Shown: positions 33,449-44,263, counted from the stretch's first letter. The stretch is DNA of 64,000 nt from Nocardia sp. BMG51109 (GCF_000526215.1 NZ_JAFQ01000004.1:6820001-6884000); one strand, 5' to 3'. Notes: generated by a model not told the origin, from the letters alone. Program-made: numbers and translations.

Positions 33449-35011
33449 CTAGCCGACCGGTCGTGCGAGCCCGGTCGGCTCGACCCGGCCACGCAAGACG
33501 ACGGCATCGCCGAGCTTCCAGCGAACGCGCTCGGCCTCGTCGGCCGCCGCCAGCGTGGTTGCCGAAGCCAGCACCCGGCCCGGCTCCTGCTTGGCCAGCT
33601 CGCACAGCCGGGCCGCCTCGTTGACGGCGTCGCCGATCACGGTGAACTCGTACCGGCTGCGCGCGCCGACGTTGCCCGCCACGACCCGGCCGGACGAGAC
33701 CCCGATCCCGGCGTCGAATTCCCTTGCGCCGTCGGCCAGCCGATCGTGGATGGCGCGCGCGGCCGCGAGCGCCGAGCCGGCGAAATCGTCGAGCGGCGCC
33801 GGGGTGCCGAAGACGGCGAGCGCGGCATCCCCCTCGAACTTGTTGATCAGGCCGCCGTGCCGTTCCACCTCACCCACCACGACGGCGAAGAAGTCGTTGA
33901 GGATGGCGACGATCTCGTTCGCCGGCCGCGTGGCCGCCAGCGTGGTGGAACCCATGATGTCGATGAACAGCGCCGCCGCCTCGCGTTCCTCGCCGCCGAG
34001 TTCGCGGTTGCCGGCCAGCGCGGCGGAGGCGACCTCGGCGCCGACGTGCCGGCCGAACAGGTCGCGGATCCGCTCCCGCTCCCGCAGGCCGTCGACCATG
34101 CGGTTGAAACCGCTCTGCAGTTCCCCCAATTCGGTGCCGTCGAACACCGTGACGTGGACGTCGAGATCGCCGCCCTCGACCCGTCGCAGTGCCCGCCGCA
34201 CGGTGCGCACCGGCGCGACCGTGGCCGCCAATGTCTGCGTCATCAACACCAGCCCGAACACCAGCGTCGCGCCGCCGAGCGACAGGACGCAGACCGCCAG
34301 CCGGGCCCCGCTGAACTCCATGCCCGACAGGTAGAGCACGGCCAGCACCATGGCCAGCGCGACCGGTGCGCCCGTACCGACCGTCCAGACCAGGACCGAC
34401 CGGCCGAACACTCCGAGCGCGCCCAGCCGGCGCGTCGGCGCGGCCTCCAGCACCCGCGAGGTCACCGGCCGCAACGCGAACTCCGCGATCAGATAGCTGT
34501 TGGCGCAGACGACGACCACGGTGAAACCGATGCCCAGCACGAACTTCGGCACGAAACCCGGGTCCACCACACCGTACAGCGGCGTCAGCACCGCCGCGCC
34601 GCCCAGCCAGAGCACGCCCACCAGCACCATCAGCCGGCGCGGCACCCGTGCCGCGGCCGCCTGTTCGGCCTCCGTGGGGACACGGTCCGGGTCGATCGAC
34701 CAACGCAGTGTGCGCAGACCCCAGACGGTGCCCCAGACCACCCCGATCAGCACCGCCACGGCCATGTACAGCGGACCGGCGACGAAGGTCAGCAGCACCA
34801 GATCCCAGCCGAACACCGACGGGCCCGGCAGCACGAAGCCGACGAGCGCGATCGCCACCGCGATGCCGATCAGATTCGCCGTCACCAGCGGAACGGTCAG
34901 CAGGGTCTGCACCCGCAGCCGCCGTCGCCCGGACGTCTCGTCGGCCGATCCCAGCAGCCGCGACCCCCACGGGGCCGGCCCGAGCGCGGCGGTGCTCACG
35001 TCGTCGGTCAT
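33449..35011 (-). CDS. Membrane class III adenylate/guanylate cyclase with HAMP domain
   Basis: 520 residues. About six membrane helices lie between 40 and 270, followed by a HAMP domain (VRTVRRALRRVEGGDLDVHV) and a C-terminal cyclase domain from about 330. ALFIDIMGSTT supplies the first metal aspartate, INKFEGDAALAVFG the lysine and second aspartate, and YEFTVIGDAVNEAARLCELAK the transition-state Asn/Arg region. The layout matches the mycobacterial Rv1318c–Rv1320c group. TAGGCT six bases before ATG 35011 suggests a leaderless mRNA. Its cAMP could act through the CRP-like site at 44248. Confidence 0.9.
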   Translation of the reverse strand: MTDDVSTAALGPAPWGSRLLGSADETSGRRRLRVQTLLTVPLVTANLIGIAVAIALVGFVLPGPSVFGWDLVLLTFVAGPLYMAVAVLIGVVWGTVWGLRTLRWSIDPDRVPTEAEQAAAARVPRRLMVLVGVLWLGGAAVLTPLYGVVDPGFVPKFVLGIGFTVVVVCANSYLIAEFALRPVTSRVLEAAPTRRLGALGVFGRSVLVWTVGTGAPVALAMVLAVLYLSGMEFSGARLAVCVLSLGGATLVFGLVLMTQTLAATVAPVRTVRRALRRVEGGDLDVHVTVFDGTELGELQSGFNRMVDGLRERERIRDLFGRHVGAEVASAALAGNRELGGEEREAAALFIDIMGSTTLAATRPANEIVAILNDFFAVVVGEVERHGGLINKFEGDAALAVFGTPAPLDDFAGSALAAARAIHDRLADGAREFDAGIGVSSGRVVAGNVGARSRYEFTVIGDAVNEAARLCELAKQEPGRVLASATTLAAADEAERVRWKLGDAVVLRGRVEPTGLARPVG

Positions 35012-35017
35012 GTATGC

Positions 35018-35023
35018 AGCCTA
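35018..35023 (-). promoter_or_regulatory. Candidate -10 box (TAGGCT), leaderless cyclase start
   Basis: On the minus strand TAGGCT ends six bases before the cyclase ATG at 35011, with no Shine–Dalgarno sequence. Confidence 0.45.
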
Positions 35024-35065
35024 AGTGCCGACCGCGCCCGCCACGTCGCGGCGCGATACCGCCCG

Positions 35066-35737
35066 CTACCGGACCCGCTCGAAATGGAACGGGCACTGCG
35101 TTCCGCCCCAGCCGATCGTCGTGTCCCGATCGAATCGGAAGCCGTGCCGGTCCGGGTCGATCACCTCGATCCAGTTGGCGTCGAACGCGCACATCGCCGG
35201 GGTCAGCTCGGCGGCCGAGTGCGCTTCGAGCACCTCGTGGTAAAAGCAGCGCACGACGTTCAGGTGGTAGCGGCCGTCGTCGTCGGCGGCACGCTCGAAC
35301 TCGAAACCCGTTCCGAACGCGTACTCTTCGCGAGACTTGGACACCGCGACCATGGCGGCGAACGGGTCGGGGGCGTTGTCCAGCATCGCCCGTGTCCCGG
35401 CGCGCAACGCGTCGCCCAGCGGTTCCACGAACGCGCGCCGCACGGCCGATATCGCCTCGTCGCGGCCGAGTACCGGCGCCAGGACGCGGTATCCGACGAC
35501 CAGCGCGAGCGTCATCCGCAGGTTGAACCGGGCCGGCTCGTCCACGATCCGGTCGGCGCTCGCGGCCTCGAGTTCCGCGAGCCGGGCACGCATGGACGCG
35601 GCCGGAGCGGACGCCGGCCCGTGCTCGCCTGCCGTCGCGGCGATACTGTCGAAGAAGGCATCGACGAGCAGTGCCGTGTCGTGTTCCGGATCGGGAACGT
35701 AATCGCCTGTGCCGAGGCCGAATTGGTCGGTGTTCAC
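35066..35737 (-). CDS. L-2-amino-thiazoline-4-carboxylate hydrolase-like protein
   Basis: 223 residues resembling the ATC hydrolase family, which opens the thiazoline ring on the way to cysteine in some pseudomonads. Conserved-looking C-terminal motifs are RCFYHEVLEAH, MCAFDANWIEVIDP and GGTQCPFHFER, with cysteines that may be catalytic or metal-binding. The N-terminus (LLVDAFFDSIAATAGEHG) is helical. GTG 35737 is supported by AAGGA seven bases upstream; longer starts add Arg-rich non-domain sequence. Many homologues have unknown substrates, so true ATC activity is unproven. Confidence 0.72.
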   Translation of the reverse strand: MNTDQFGLGTGDYVPDPEHDTALLVDAFFDSIAATAGEHGPASAPAASMRARLAELEAASADRIVDEPARFNLRMTLALVVGYRVLAPVLGRDEAISAVRRAFVEPLGDALRAGTRAMLDNAPDPFAAMVAVSKSREEYAFGTGFEFERAADDDGRYHLNVVRCFYHEVLEAHSAAELTPAMCAFDANWIEVIDPDRHGFRFDRDTTIGWGGTQCPFHFERVR

Positions 35738-35740
35738 GAA

Positions 35741-35759
35741 ACTGTCCTTTCGAGACAGT
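35741..35759 (-). promoter_or_regulatory. Hairpin with ribosome-binding site in its loop
   Basis: ACTGTC and GACAGT form a perfect 6-bp stem around a 7-base loop that contains the AAGGA of the downstream gene (minus strand). It could tune translation initiation. The rest of the 35738–35919 gap shows nothing else. Confidence 0.35.
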
Positions 35760-35919
35760 CCGGTCCCGAACACAGCCACCGCGCCTGTCGAGGCGGCCGA
35801 CCGTGCTCGCAACCGAACGAGCACGCCGACGCGCTCCACCGACCTACCTGGCGTCAACGATGCAGATTGTTACTGACGACGGCAGGATGACACATACCCC
35901 GCGGTGACGTCCAGTCCGC

Positions 35920-37248
35920 TCAGCGGGCGTCGAAGGCGCGCAGGATCTCCTCGGCGGCCAGGGCCGGGGTTACCGAGCCGTCCCGGACGCCCTTTTCCAC
36001 CTGGGCCCGAAGGGATTTCACCGCCGGGTTCTCGGCGAGGCGGCGCAGGAGCTGGTCGTGCACCATGGTCCAGGTCCAGTCGACCTGCTGGCGGCGGCGC
36101 TTCTCGGCGAATTCCCCCGCCTCGGTGAGCACTCGGCGGTGTTCGAGGACGGTGTCCCAGAACTGGTCCAGGCCCGTCCCGTTCAACCCGCTCATAGTGA
36201 GAACCGGTGGGCGCCAGAGTGATTCGCGGGGATGGATGAGCCGCAGCGCGCCCTGCAGCTCGCGCGCGGCGGATTTGGCCTCGATCTCGTGCTTGCCGTC
36301 GGCCTTGTTGACGGCCACCAGGTCCGCCAGTTCCAGCACGCCCTTCTTGATGCCCTGCAGCTGGTCTCCGGTGCGGGCCAGGGTGAGGAAGCAGAACGCG
36401 TCGACCATGTTGGCGACCGTCACCTCGGACTGGCCCACCCCGACCGTCTCCACCAGGATCACATCGTAGCCGGCGGCCTCCAGCAGCACGATCGTCTCGC
36501 GGGTCGCCTTGGCCACTCCCCCGAGCGTTCCGGCGGTCGGTGACGGCCGGATGTAGGCGTCGCGCTCCAACGACAGCCGCGCCATCCGGGTCTTGTCGCC
36601 GAGGATGGATCCGCCGGTGCGGGTCGACGACGGGTCGACCGCCAGCACCGCGACCCGATGGCCCTCGCCGATCAGGTACATGCCGAGCCCATCGATGAAC
36701 GTCGACTTGCCCACGCCCGGAACGCCGGTGATGCCGACGCGATTGGACTCGACGCGCTCCGGATCCGGCGTCAGCTCGAGCAGCAGCTGCTGGGCCGCGT
36801 CCCGATGGTCCGCACGCGTCGACTCCACCAGGGTGATCGCCCGCGCCAGCCCGGCCCGCTCGCCGTTGCGCACGGCGTCCGCCAGCCGCGGCACGTCTAT
36901 CGCACGCCGGCCGCCGCCACCACCCGTCCGGGCGGGTGCCGCGCCCCGCGCCGCGGGAGCCAGGCCGCGCTCGGTCGAAAGCGCCTGTGTCCCGGGAATA
37001 TCCACTGCCGCACCACCTCCTCGCGAGGCCGAACCCCGTCCCGCGCTCTCCTCCGTGGCGGAATCCTCGTCATCTGCCGGACGCCCGCCGCCGGGTCCGG
37101 CCGGATCGGCGGGCGAGCGAGGATCGCTCCCACCGCCCGCGGCGGCTCCCCTGCCATCGCCCGGATCCCCGGACCCGGACGGTGCCGAGCACCCGGTGGC
37201 GCCGGATGTTGCGGCGCCACCGGCGGTCCGACGACCTCGACCGCTCAT
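35920..37248 (-). CDS. meaB: MeaB GTPase chaperone of methylmalonyl-CoA mutase
   Basis: 442 residues. MeaB protects and reloads B12 on methylmalonyl-CoA mutase. [18 protein letters not shown] is the P-loop (about residue 175), followed by [35 protein letters not shown] and AVNKADG, all MeaB hallmarks. The first 115 residues are Gly/Ala/Ser/Pro-rich and disordered, unlike the usual 330-residue protein. ATG 37248 overlaps the mutB stop (ATGA), so if this start is used the tail is translated. An internal start before [11 protein letters not shown] would give the normal size. Confidence 0.92.
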   Translation of the reverse strand: MSGRGRRTAGGAATSGATGCSAPSGSGDPGDGRGAAAGGGSDPRSPADPAGPGGGRPADDEDSATEESAGRGSASRGGGAAVDIPGTQALSTERGLAPAARGAAPARTGGGGGRRAIDVPRLADAVRNGERAGLARAITLVESTRADHRDAAQQLLLELTPDPERVESNRVGITGVPGVGKSTFIDGLGMYLIGEGHRVAVLAVDPSSTRTGGSILGDKTRMARLSLERDAYIRPSPTAGTLGGVAKATRETIVLLEAAGYDVILVETVGVGQSEVTVANMVDAFCFLTLARTGDQLQGIKKGVLELADLVAVNKADGKHEIEAKSAARELQGALRLIHPRESLWRPPVLTMSGLNGTGLDQFWDTVLEHRRVLTEAGEFAEKRRRQQVDWTWTMVHDQLLRRLAENPAVKSLRAQVEKGVRDGSVTPALAAEEILRAFDAR

Positions 37249-39542
37249 TCCGCTCCGGTGGGAGCGCTACCGCCGATCTCGTGGCCCAGTTCCCCGGCGA
37301 GCTTCTGCAACAGGTCCACGGCGGCGTCGGCGATCACCGTGCCCGGCGGGAAGATCGCCGCGGCGCCGGCGCGATGCAGCTCCTCGAAATCGCCCGGCGG
37401 GATCACGCCGCCGACGATCACCAGGATGTCGGGGCGGCCGACGTCCGCCAGTGCCTGCCGCAGCGCGGGCACCAGCGTCAGGTGACCGGCCGCCAGCGAC
37501 GACACGCCCACGACGTGCACGTCGTTGTCGGCCGCCTGCCGCGCCACCTCCTCCGGCGTCTGGAACAGCGGGCCCACATCGACATCGAAGCCGAGATCGG
37601 CGAAGGCCGTGGCGATCACCTTCTGGCCCCGGTCGTGCCCGTCCTGACCCATCTTGGCGACCAGGATGCGCGGGCGGCGGCCCTCGGCCTCGGCGAATTC
37701 CTCGACGAGATCGATGGCCCGGCTGATATTGGTCACCTTTCCGGCCTCCTCCCGGTATACGCCCGAGAGGGTACGGATCTCGGCCTGGTGCCGCCCGTAC
37801 ACCTGCTCCAGCGCGTCGGAGATCTCGCCGACGGTGGCCTTCGCGCGCGCGGCATCGATCGCCAGGGCGAGCAGGTTGTTGCCCATGCCGCCGTCGGCCG
37901 GGTCACTCCGCGAGCTCCGTTCCCACGCCGCGGCCCTGGACAATTCGGCCAGCGCACGCCGGACCTCGTCCGGGTCGCGGTCGGCGCGCAGCCGGCGCAG
38001 CTTCTCCTCCTGCTCGGCGCGCACCCGCGAGTTCTCGACCTTGAGGACCTCGATCTGCTGATCCTCGTCGACCTGGTACTTGTTCACGCCGATCACCGGC
38101 TGCTGGCCGGTGTCGATGCGGGCCTGGGTGCGGGCGGCGGCCTCCTCGATGCGCAGCTTCGGAATGCCCTCCGAAATCGCCTGTGCCATACCGCCGTGCG
38201 CCTCCACCTCGGCGATGTGCGCCCGCGCGCGCTCGGCCAGCTGGTGGGTCAGCCACTCCAGGTAGTAGGAGCCGCCCCACGGGTCGATCGGCCGGGTGGT
38301 GTTGGACTCCTGCTGGATGAGCAGCTGGGTATTGCGCGCGATGCGGGCGGAGAAGTCGGTCGGCAGCGCCAGCGCCTCGTCGAGGGCGTTGGTGTGCAGC
38401 GACTGGGTGTGGCCCTGGGTCGCCGCCATGGCCTCCACACACGTGCGGGCGACGTTGTTGAACACGTCCTGCGCGGTGAGCGACCATCCGGAGGTCTGCG
38501 AATGGGTGCGCAGCGACAGCGATTTCTGATTCTTCGGCTCGAACTTCGAGACCAGCTCGCTCCACAGCAGCCGCCCGGCGCGCAGCTTCGCGACCTCCAT
38601 GAAGAAGTTCATGCCGATCGCCCAGAAGAACGACAGCCGCGGCGCGAACTGGTCGATCTCCATGCCCGCGTCCAGCCCGGCGCGGATGTACTCCACGCCG
38701 TCGGCGAGGGTGTAGGCCAGTTCCAGATCCGCTGTGGCACCGGCCTCTTGAATGTGATAGCCGGAGATGGAGATGGAGTTGAACTTCGGCATCCGGGCCG
38801 AGGTGTAGGCGAAGATGTCGGAGATGATCCGCATCGACGGCTTCGGCGGATAGATGTAGGTGTTGCGGACCATGAACTCCTTCAGAATGTCGTTCTGAAT
38901 GGTTCCGGCCAGCTGTTCGGGCTTGACGCCCTGCTCCTCGGCGGCCACGACGTAGAGCGCCAGGATCGGCAGCACCGCGCCGTTCATCGTCATCGACACC
39001 GAGACCTGGTCCAGCGGAATGTGATCGAACAGTTCCCGCATGTCCAGGATGGAGTCGATGGCCACGCCCGCCATGCCGACGTCACCGGTCACGCGCGGGT
39101 GGTCGGAGTCGTAGCCGCGGTGCGTGGCGAGGTCGAACGCCACCGACAGGCCCTTCTGCCCGGCCGCCAGATTGCGCCGGTAGAAGGCGTTGGAATCGGC
39201 CGCCGTGGAGAAGCCCGCGTACTGGCGGATCGTCCACGGCTGGTTCACATACATCGTCGGGTACGGACCGCGCACGAACGGCGCGACGCCGGGTACCGAA
39301 TCCAGCGGATATCCCTCGGCGACAATGCGATCCCGATCGGCCTCGGTGAACACCGGCGGCACGTCGATGCCCTCGGGCGTCGGCCACACCAGTTGTTCGG
39401 GCGACTGGTGATTCGCCGCCGCGGCGGCCGCGACGAACGCATCGACCCGCGCGGTCGTATTCGATGCGCGGTCCACCGCCGGATCGCCCAGCGGCACCTC
39501 GGCGAAACTGCCGATGACATGCTCGGTTTCTCGTGTGGTCAT
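37245..39542 (-). CDS. mutB: Methylmalonyl-CoA mutase large subunit
   Basis: 765 residues. The adenosylcobalamin enzyme interconverts succinyl-CoA and methylmalonyl-CoA, for propionate, odd-chain fatty-acid and cholesterol catabolism. The N-terminal barrel (about 60–600) includes [38 protein letters not shown] and [12 protein letters not shown]. The C-terminal B12-binding domain contains [12 protein letters not shown] with the cobalt-coordinating histidine, then [14 protein letters not shown]. The start directly follows the mutA stop (TAG then ATG). Both are co-translated with meaB. Confidence 0.95.
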   Translation of the reverse strand: MTTRETEHVIGSFAEVPLGDPAVDRASNTTARVDAFVAAAAAANHQSPEQLVWPTPEGIDVPPVFTEADRDRIVAEGYPLDSVPGVAPFVRGPYPTMYVNQPWTIRQYAGFSTAADSNAFYRRNLAAGQKGLSVAFDLATHRGYDSDHPRVTGDVGMAGVAIDSILDMRELFDHIPLDQVSVSMTMNGAVLPILALYVVAAEEQGVKPEQLAGTIQNDILKEFMVRNTYIYPPKPSMRIISDIFAYTSARMPKFNSISISGYHIQEAGATADLELAYTLADGVEYIRAGLDAGMEIDQFAPRLSFFWAIGMNFFMEVAKLRAGRLLWSELVSKFEPKNQKSLSLRTHSQTSGWSLTAQDVFNNVARTCVEAMAATQGHTQSLHTNALDEALALPTDFSARIARNTQLLIQQESNTTRPIDPWGGSYYLEWLTHQLAERARAHIAEVEAHGGMAQAISEGIPKLRIEEAAARTQARIDTGQQPVIGVNKYQVDEDQQIEVLKVENSRVRAEQEEKLRRLRADRDPDEVRRALAELSRAAAWERSSRSDPADGGMGNNLLALAIDAARAKATVGEISDALEQVYGRHQAEIRTLSGVYREEAGKVTNISRAIDLVEEFAEAEGRRPRILVAKMGQDGHDRGQKVIATAFADLGFDVDVGPLFQTPEEVARQAADNDVHVVGVSSLAAGHLTLVPALRQALADVGRPDILVIVGGVIPPGDFEELHRAGAAAIFPPGTVIADAAVDLLQKLAGELGHEIGGSAPTGAE

Positions 39543-41417
39543 CTACGCTCCCAGCTTTTCCAGCAGGCCGGACAGGGCCGCCACCGCATCCATGCGGGCC
39601 GTCAGGAATCCGTCCGGCCGCTGCGTACCGGTCAATTCGGCCACCGCCTTCTCCGGCCCGGCCAGCAGCACCGTCGCCACGCCCGCGCCGCGCAGTTGCT
39701 CGACGGCCGGGCCGACCTCGGTAGCATAACGGGCGTCGGAGCCGCACAGCACGGCGACCGTGGCGCCGGATTCGGTTGCGGCCGCACCGATTCCCGACAT
39801 CTCCAGCGCGCCCGGATTGATCGCCTCGATCCCGCCCGACGCCATCAGGTTCGCGGTGAAGGTGACCCGCACGTTGTGCTCGGCGATCGGGCCCAGCGGG
39901 ATCAGCACCACCCGAGGCCGGGCGCCGTGCGCGGCCAGACAGGCATCCGAGCGGTTGCGCAGTTCCTCGAAGGCCGCGCCGTAGCGCGCCACCCGGCCCG
40001 GCCGGCGCGCCTGTTCCGACAGCGGGCGCTCGCCCGCGTCGGGGAACTCGTTGACGCCGGTGACCGCCGTCTTCCGGTGTGCCACATCGTTTTCCCGCTG
40101 TGCGCGCACCGCCGCGATGCGCTCCGCCAGCAGTCCCGACTCGAGCGCCGCCAGGTACCCCCCGGCCCGCTCGATCTCCTGCATGAACTCCCACGCCTTG
40201 CCGGCCAGCCCCTCGGTCAGGCTCTCCACGTACCAGGACCCGGCGCCCGGGTCGCGCACGTGGCCCAGATGCGACTCCTCGAGCAGGAGCAACTGGGTAT
40301 TGCGCGCCATCCGCTCGGAAAACGCCTGCGACACCTCGACCTCGCCCGGCGGCAGGGCCGAATCGAACGGCAGCACCGTCACGTAGTCGGCGCCGCCTAC
40401 CCCGGCGCCGAACGCCGCCAGCGTGGTCCGCAGCATGTTCACCCACGGATCGCGCTGGGTCATCATGGCCGCCGACGTGACCGCGTACTGCGGCGCGCCA
40501 CCGGATGCCGGGGCGCCCAGTTCGTGCGCCACCCGCGCCCACAACCGGCGGCCCGCCCGGAACTTCGCGATGGTCTCGAACTGGTCGTCGGTGGCGGCGA
40601 ACCGGAACATCACCTGGCCCAGCGCATCCGCGACATCGATGCCGGCGTCGGTGAGCAGCCGCAGGTACGCCAGACCCGCGGCCACCGCGGCACCGAGCTC
40701 CTGCGCGTCCGAGGCGCCCGCCTCGTGAAAGGCGAGGCCGCACACGGTGAGCGCGCGCACCGTCTCCGGCCGGGCGATCGCCTCCCGCGCCAGCACCACG
40801 GCGGTCTCCGTGTCGGCGTGCTCGCTACCGGCGAACCGGCTGGTCAGCGGCGTGACGCCGAGCGAGATCTGGATATCGGCGCGATCCGGCTCGGCGACGC
40901 CCTCGATCCGGTACTCGTCCAGCACCGAGAACAGCCGGGCGGCAACCGCTTTCGCGTCCGCACCCGCGTCCAGCACCAGCGGCGCCAGCTCGAACAACAT
41001 CCCGCGCAGCGCCACCGGCAGGTCGTCGACCGCCACGCCGCGCGCACCGGCGCCCAGCCATACCGCGCCGACGCCGTTCTCCAGCGCCGACAGCAGCTCC
41101 CGGTTCACCGCGGCGGCGTCGCCGCCCCCGAAGCGGGCCGCGACATGCCAGCCGCGCCGCACGTCCCGGGTGGCGTCGGTGCCGCGCACGAACGGGAATT
41201 CGCCCGGCAGCGGCCGCTCGGGCAGCTCGTCGCGCCGGGTGTAGAGCGGGGCTACCGTCAGCCCGTCGTAGGTCGAGACGCCGAGCAGCCGCTCCGGCTC
41301 GTCACCGAGCTCGGACGCGTCCACCTTGCGGCTCTTGGCCAAAACTCCGGCCACGCCCTTGCGCCATGCGGCATACTCGGGCACGACGTCCGTACCCGAA
41401 TCCGAACCCATCGGCAT
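39543..41417 (-). CDS. mutA: Methylmalonyl-CoA mutase small subunit
   Basis: 624 residues, the non-catalytic partner of MutB. It has the same barrel plus B12-like fold, but the C-terminal domain (VAVLCGSDARYATEVGPAVEQLRGAG) lacks the DxHxxG cobalt ligand, as expected. VSTYDGLTVAPLYTRRD near the N-terminus and DPWVNMLRTTLAAFGAGVGGADYVTVLPFD in the middle are typical. ATG 41417 (MPMGSD) has AGAGGA upstream; ATG 41411 is equally possible. First gene of mutA–mutB–meaB. The 240-bp upstream gap shows no clear regulatory site. Confidence 0.94.
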   Translation of the reverse strand: MPMGSDSGTDVVPEYAAWRKGVAGVLAKSRKVDASELGDEPERLLGVSTYDGLTVAPLYTRRDELPERPLPGEFPFVRGTDATRDVRRGWHVAARFGGGDAAAVNRELLSALENGVGAVWLGAGARGVAVDDLPVALRGMLFELAPLVLDAGADAKAVAARLFSVLDEYRIEGVAEPDRADIQISLGVTPLTSRFAGSEHADTETAVVLAREAIARPETVRALTVCGLAFHEAGASDAQELGAAVAAGLAYLRLLTDAGIDVADALGQVMFRFAATDDQFETIAKFRAGRRLWARVAHELGAPASGGAPQYAVTSAAMMTQRDPWVNMLRTTLAAFGAGVGGADYVTVLPFDSALPPGEVEVSQAFSERMARNTQLLLLEESHLGHVRDPGAGSWYVESLTEGLAGKAWEFMQEIERAGGYLAALESGLLAERIAAVRAQRENDVAHRKTAVTGVNEFPDAGERPLSEQARRPGRVARYGAAFEELRNRSDACLAAHGARPRVVLIPLGPIAEHNVRVTFTANLMASGGIEAINPGALEMSGIGAAATESGATVAVLCGSDARYATEVGPAVEQLRGAGVATVLLAGPEKAVAELTGTQRPDGFLTARMDAVAALSGLLEKLGA

Positions 41418-41647
41418 CGCTGCTGTTCCTCTTCCACTCGATCCGCTACTTCAGCTGTACCGGACAACCGGCCCCGGCCCAACCCTTCGCATCACCTTCG
41501 CAGCCCGCTGCGTGTTTCGTTCACATGACGCTCGAGCTACGATTCGAGCAGGTCGGCAGGCGCTTCGGTTAACGAGCATTCGTCGTCGCACCCCTGATGC
41601 TAATCGCCCGGTCACGAAATGTTCGCGCAGCCTCCCATACCACCGGG

Positions 41648-41653
41648 TAACCT
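41648..41653 (+). promoter_or_regulatory. Candidate -10 box (TAACCT), leaderless start
   Basis: TAACCT ends six bases before GTG 41660; no Shine–Dalgarno sequence is present. Confidence 0.45.
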
Positions 41654-41659
41654 GGCGCG

Positions 41660-42346
41660 GTGCTGAGCAGACTCCGCAATCCGCGTGTCCTCGCGCTGCT
41701 GGTACTCGGCGGGGCGCTGCTCGCGGCCGCTCTGCTGGCTCCGCACCCGGCCCCGCAGCAGATCCGGGACTGGGCGCATTCGGTCGGGCCGCTGTTTCCC
41801 CTGGTGTTCTTCGCCGTGCACGCGATCATCACGGTGGCGCCGTTTCCCCGCACGGTCTTCACCCTCAGCGCCGGCCTGCTGTTCGGCCCGGTGCTCGGCA
41901 TCGGCGTGGCGGTGGCGGCGACGACCGTGAGCGCCGTGCTGGCCCTGCTCCTGGTGCGCACGCTGGACCGGCAGCGGGTCGCGGCGCGGCTGACCCATCC
42001 CGCGGTGCGCGCGGTGGACCGCAGGCTCGAGCGGCGCGGCTGGCTGGCCGTGGGCTCGCTGCGGTTGATCGCGGCCGTGCCGTTCTCGGTGATCAACTAC
42101 TGCGCCGGGCTGTCGTCCATCCGGATGCTGCCGTACCTGCTCGCCACCGTGCTCGGCATCCTTCCCGGCACCGTCGGCGTGGTCGTGCTCGGCGACGCGC
42201 TCACCGGCCGCACCGATCCGGGATTCCTGGTGCTGTCGGGGGTATGCCTGGCGCTCGGCGTGATCGGGCTGATCGTCGACGCCCGATGGGGAGCCGAGCA
42301 GTTCGCCGATCCCGTTGCCGCGGAAGAGGAACCGGTCCATACCTGA
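41660..42346 (+). CDS. TVP38/TMEM64 (SNARE-associated/VTT domain) membrane protein
   Basis: 228 residues with about five membrane segments. The central VTT domain has FAVHAIITVAPFPRTVFTLSAGLLFGPVLGIGVA, then RLIAAVPFSVINYCAGLSSIRMLPYLLATVLGILPGTVGVVVLGDAL, the re-entrant-loop signature (PFP … GxxxGxxLG … RL…PFxxxNYxxG). Relatives are implicated in lipid scrambling or membrane homeostasis. Leaderless GTG start. Divergent from mutA. Confidence 0.85.
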   Translation: MLSRLRNPRVLALLVLGGALLAAALLAPHPAPQQIRDWAHSVGPLFPLVFFAVHAIITVAPFPRTVFTLSAGLLFGPVLGIGVAVAATTVSAVLALLLVRTLDRQRVAARLTHPAVRAVDRRLERRGWLAVGSLRLIAAVPFSVINYCAGLSSIRMLPYLLATVLGILPGTVGVVVLGDALTGRTDPGFLVLSGVCLALGVIGLIVDARWGAEQFADPVAAEEEPVHT

Positions 42347-42528
42347 TCGGCGTGCCCGGTCGGCGCCCCCTGCCCGCCGAGTCGGCGGCGCCCGTTTGCC
42401 GTCGACGACATTCCAGACGGCCGAGGCGCTGGTGGCCGCCGTCCCGGCCGCTCGTCCGACCGGCGCCCCGGCGGTCGCCGGCGAAATTCGGATGCCGGTA
42501 GGCGGTCCGCGATGCGACCCTGTCGATC

Positions 42529-43380
42529 ATGCCCCTGCTACCGCATCCGACCCCGGAGCAACTGCGCCGCGATCCGCTGCCGCTGCGCGGCCGAACCGCA
42601 TTGGTTACCGGTGCCAGCCGGCGTGGCGGAATCGGGTACGCCGTGGCGCGCCGGCTCGCCGCCTACGGCGCGAGCGTCTATCTGCATCACCACGTGCCAC
42701 ACGATGCGAAACTGCCCTGGGGCGCGGACCGGCCCGCCGATGTCGCGGCCGGGGTGCGCGCGGCGCTCGCCGATTCCGACGCCCGCGTCGCCGACGGTCC
42801 GGGCGATCTGTCCGATCCCGCGGCACCCGCCCGGCTCGTCGCCGAGGCGACGGATGCGTTGGGCACCCTCGACATTCTCGTCGCCAACCACGCGCTCAGC
42901 GGCGGCGACGGCACACTCGACACCATCGACGCCGCCATGCTCGACGAGCACTGGGCCATCGATACGCGGTCGGTGATCCTGTTGGTCCAGGCATTCGCCA
43001 CCGCTCGCGCATCACGGCCCGGCGGCCGGGTCGTCATGATGACCTCCGGACAGGACATCGCCGACGGCATGCCCGGTGAGCTGGCCTACGCGTTGCAGAA
43101 AGGGGCGCTCGCGTCGATAACCCGCACTCTCGCAACATCGTTGGCGGACCAGCGGATCACCGTGAACACTGTCAATCCCGGCCCCGTCGACACCGACTAC
43201 CTCGACGGCGCGGACTACGAGTTCGTCGCCGGGCGGTTCCCGGCCGGGCGCTGGGGAATGCCCGACGATCCGGCCCGGCTGATCTCCTGGCTGGCCACCG
43301 ACGAGGCCGAATGGATCACCGGGAACGTCATCGACTCCGAGGGCGGATTCCGCCGCTGGCCCCCGGACGGGCTCGGGTAG
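42529..43380 (+). CDS. Short-chain dehydrogenase/reductase
   Basis: 283 residues. TALVTGASRRGGIGYAVARRLAAYGA is the NAD(P) loop, DILVANHALSGG replaces the usual NNAG, the active serine is in MMTSGQ, and YALQK is the catalytic YxxxK. VNTVNPGPVDTDY and WITGNVIDSEGGFRRW complete the classical SDR pattern. Substrate unknown. Annotated relatives are often called 3-ketoacyl-ACP reductase-like without proof. A strong terminator lies 60 bases downstream. Confidence 0.87.
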   Translation: MPLLPHPTPEQLRRDPLPLRGRTALVTGASRRGGIGYAVARRLAAYGASVYLHHHVPHDAKLPWGADRPADVAAGVRAALADSDARVADGPGDLSDPAAPARLVAEATDALGTLDILVANHALSGGDGTLDTIDAAMLDEHWAIDTRSVILLVQAFATARASRPGGRVVMMTSGQDIADGMPGELAYALQKGALASITRTLATSLADQRITVNTVNPGPVDTDYLDGADYEFVAGRFPAGRWGMPDDPARLISWLATDEAEWITGNVIDSEGGFRRWPPDGLG

Positions 43381-43438
43381 CGCGCAGGACGGCCCACGCG
43401 ACCGCGCCCGCCGGGCCGTTCGTCGTCCGGAGACGACT

Positions 43439-43472
43439 CGGCCCCGCCCCGGGCGAACCCGGGGCGGGGCCG
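43439..43472. terminator. Strong intrinsic terminator hairpin
   Basis: Perfect 15-bp stem (CGGCCCCGCCCCGGG pairing with its complement at 43458–43472) closed by a CGAA tetraloop, between the SDR and convergent rpf gene. No long T-run, as usual in actinobacteria. It can act on both strands. Confidence 0.88.
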
Positions 43473-43598
43473 TCGAACTCGGATTCTCCGCAGCACCTTT
43501 CGATACGTCCTGCGGAGCCCTCCGAATTGCCCGCGGCGTTCGCGTGGTGTCGTCCGGGCGATACGGCCGCGGGGCGTTGCGGAATTCCCGACCGGGCC

Positions 43599-44105
<507 letters not shown>

Positions 44106-44247
44106 CGGTAGATCACGTTGCAATAACAACCATTAAGTCTCGACCAGTACGTCAGACGGTTGTCGTTTATGCAGCTTAAAACGGACGAAATGTGTATTAC
44201 AAAGTCGTAGTTATCTTGCCGTTATGTGTTCGGGATCACTACGAAAT

Positions 44248-44263
44248 TGTGACCCAGGTCACG
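44248..44263. promoter_or_regulatory. CRP/GlxR-type binding site upstream of rpf
   Basis: TGTGACCCAGGTCACG matches the TGTGA-N6-TCACA consensus of cAMP-receptor-type regulators at all but the last base. It lies in an AT-richer stretch (44105–44300) upstream of the rpf leader. Mycobacterium CRP is known to control rpfA. From 44300 to 44644 I see nothing further. Confidence 0.7.

Noticed and set aside
36936-41528. 1530-codon plus-strand open frame across mutA/mutB/meaB
   Set aside because: Composition is the His/Arg/Gly-rich pattern of an antisense shadow of high-GC genes; mutA, mutB and meaB are unmistakable on the other strand.
43381-43598. Attenuator or riboswitch between SDR and rpf
   Set aside because: The only strong structure is the perfect 15-bp terminator stem between two convergent genes.
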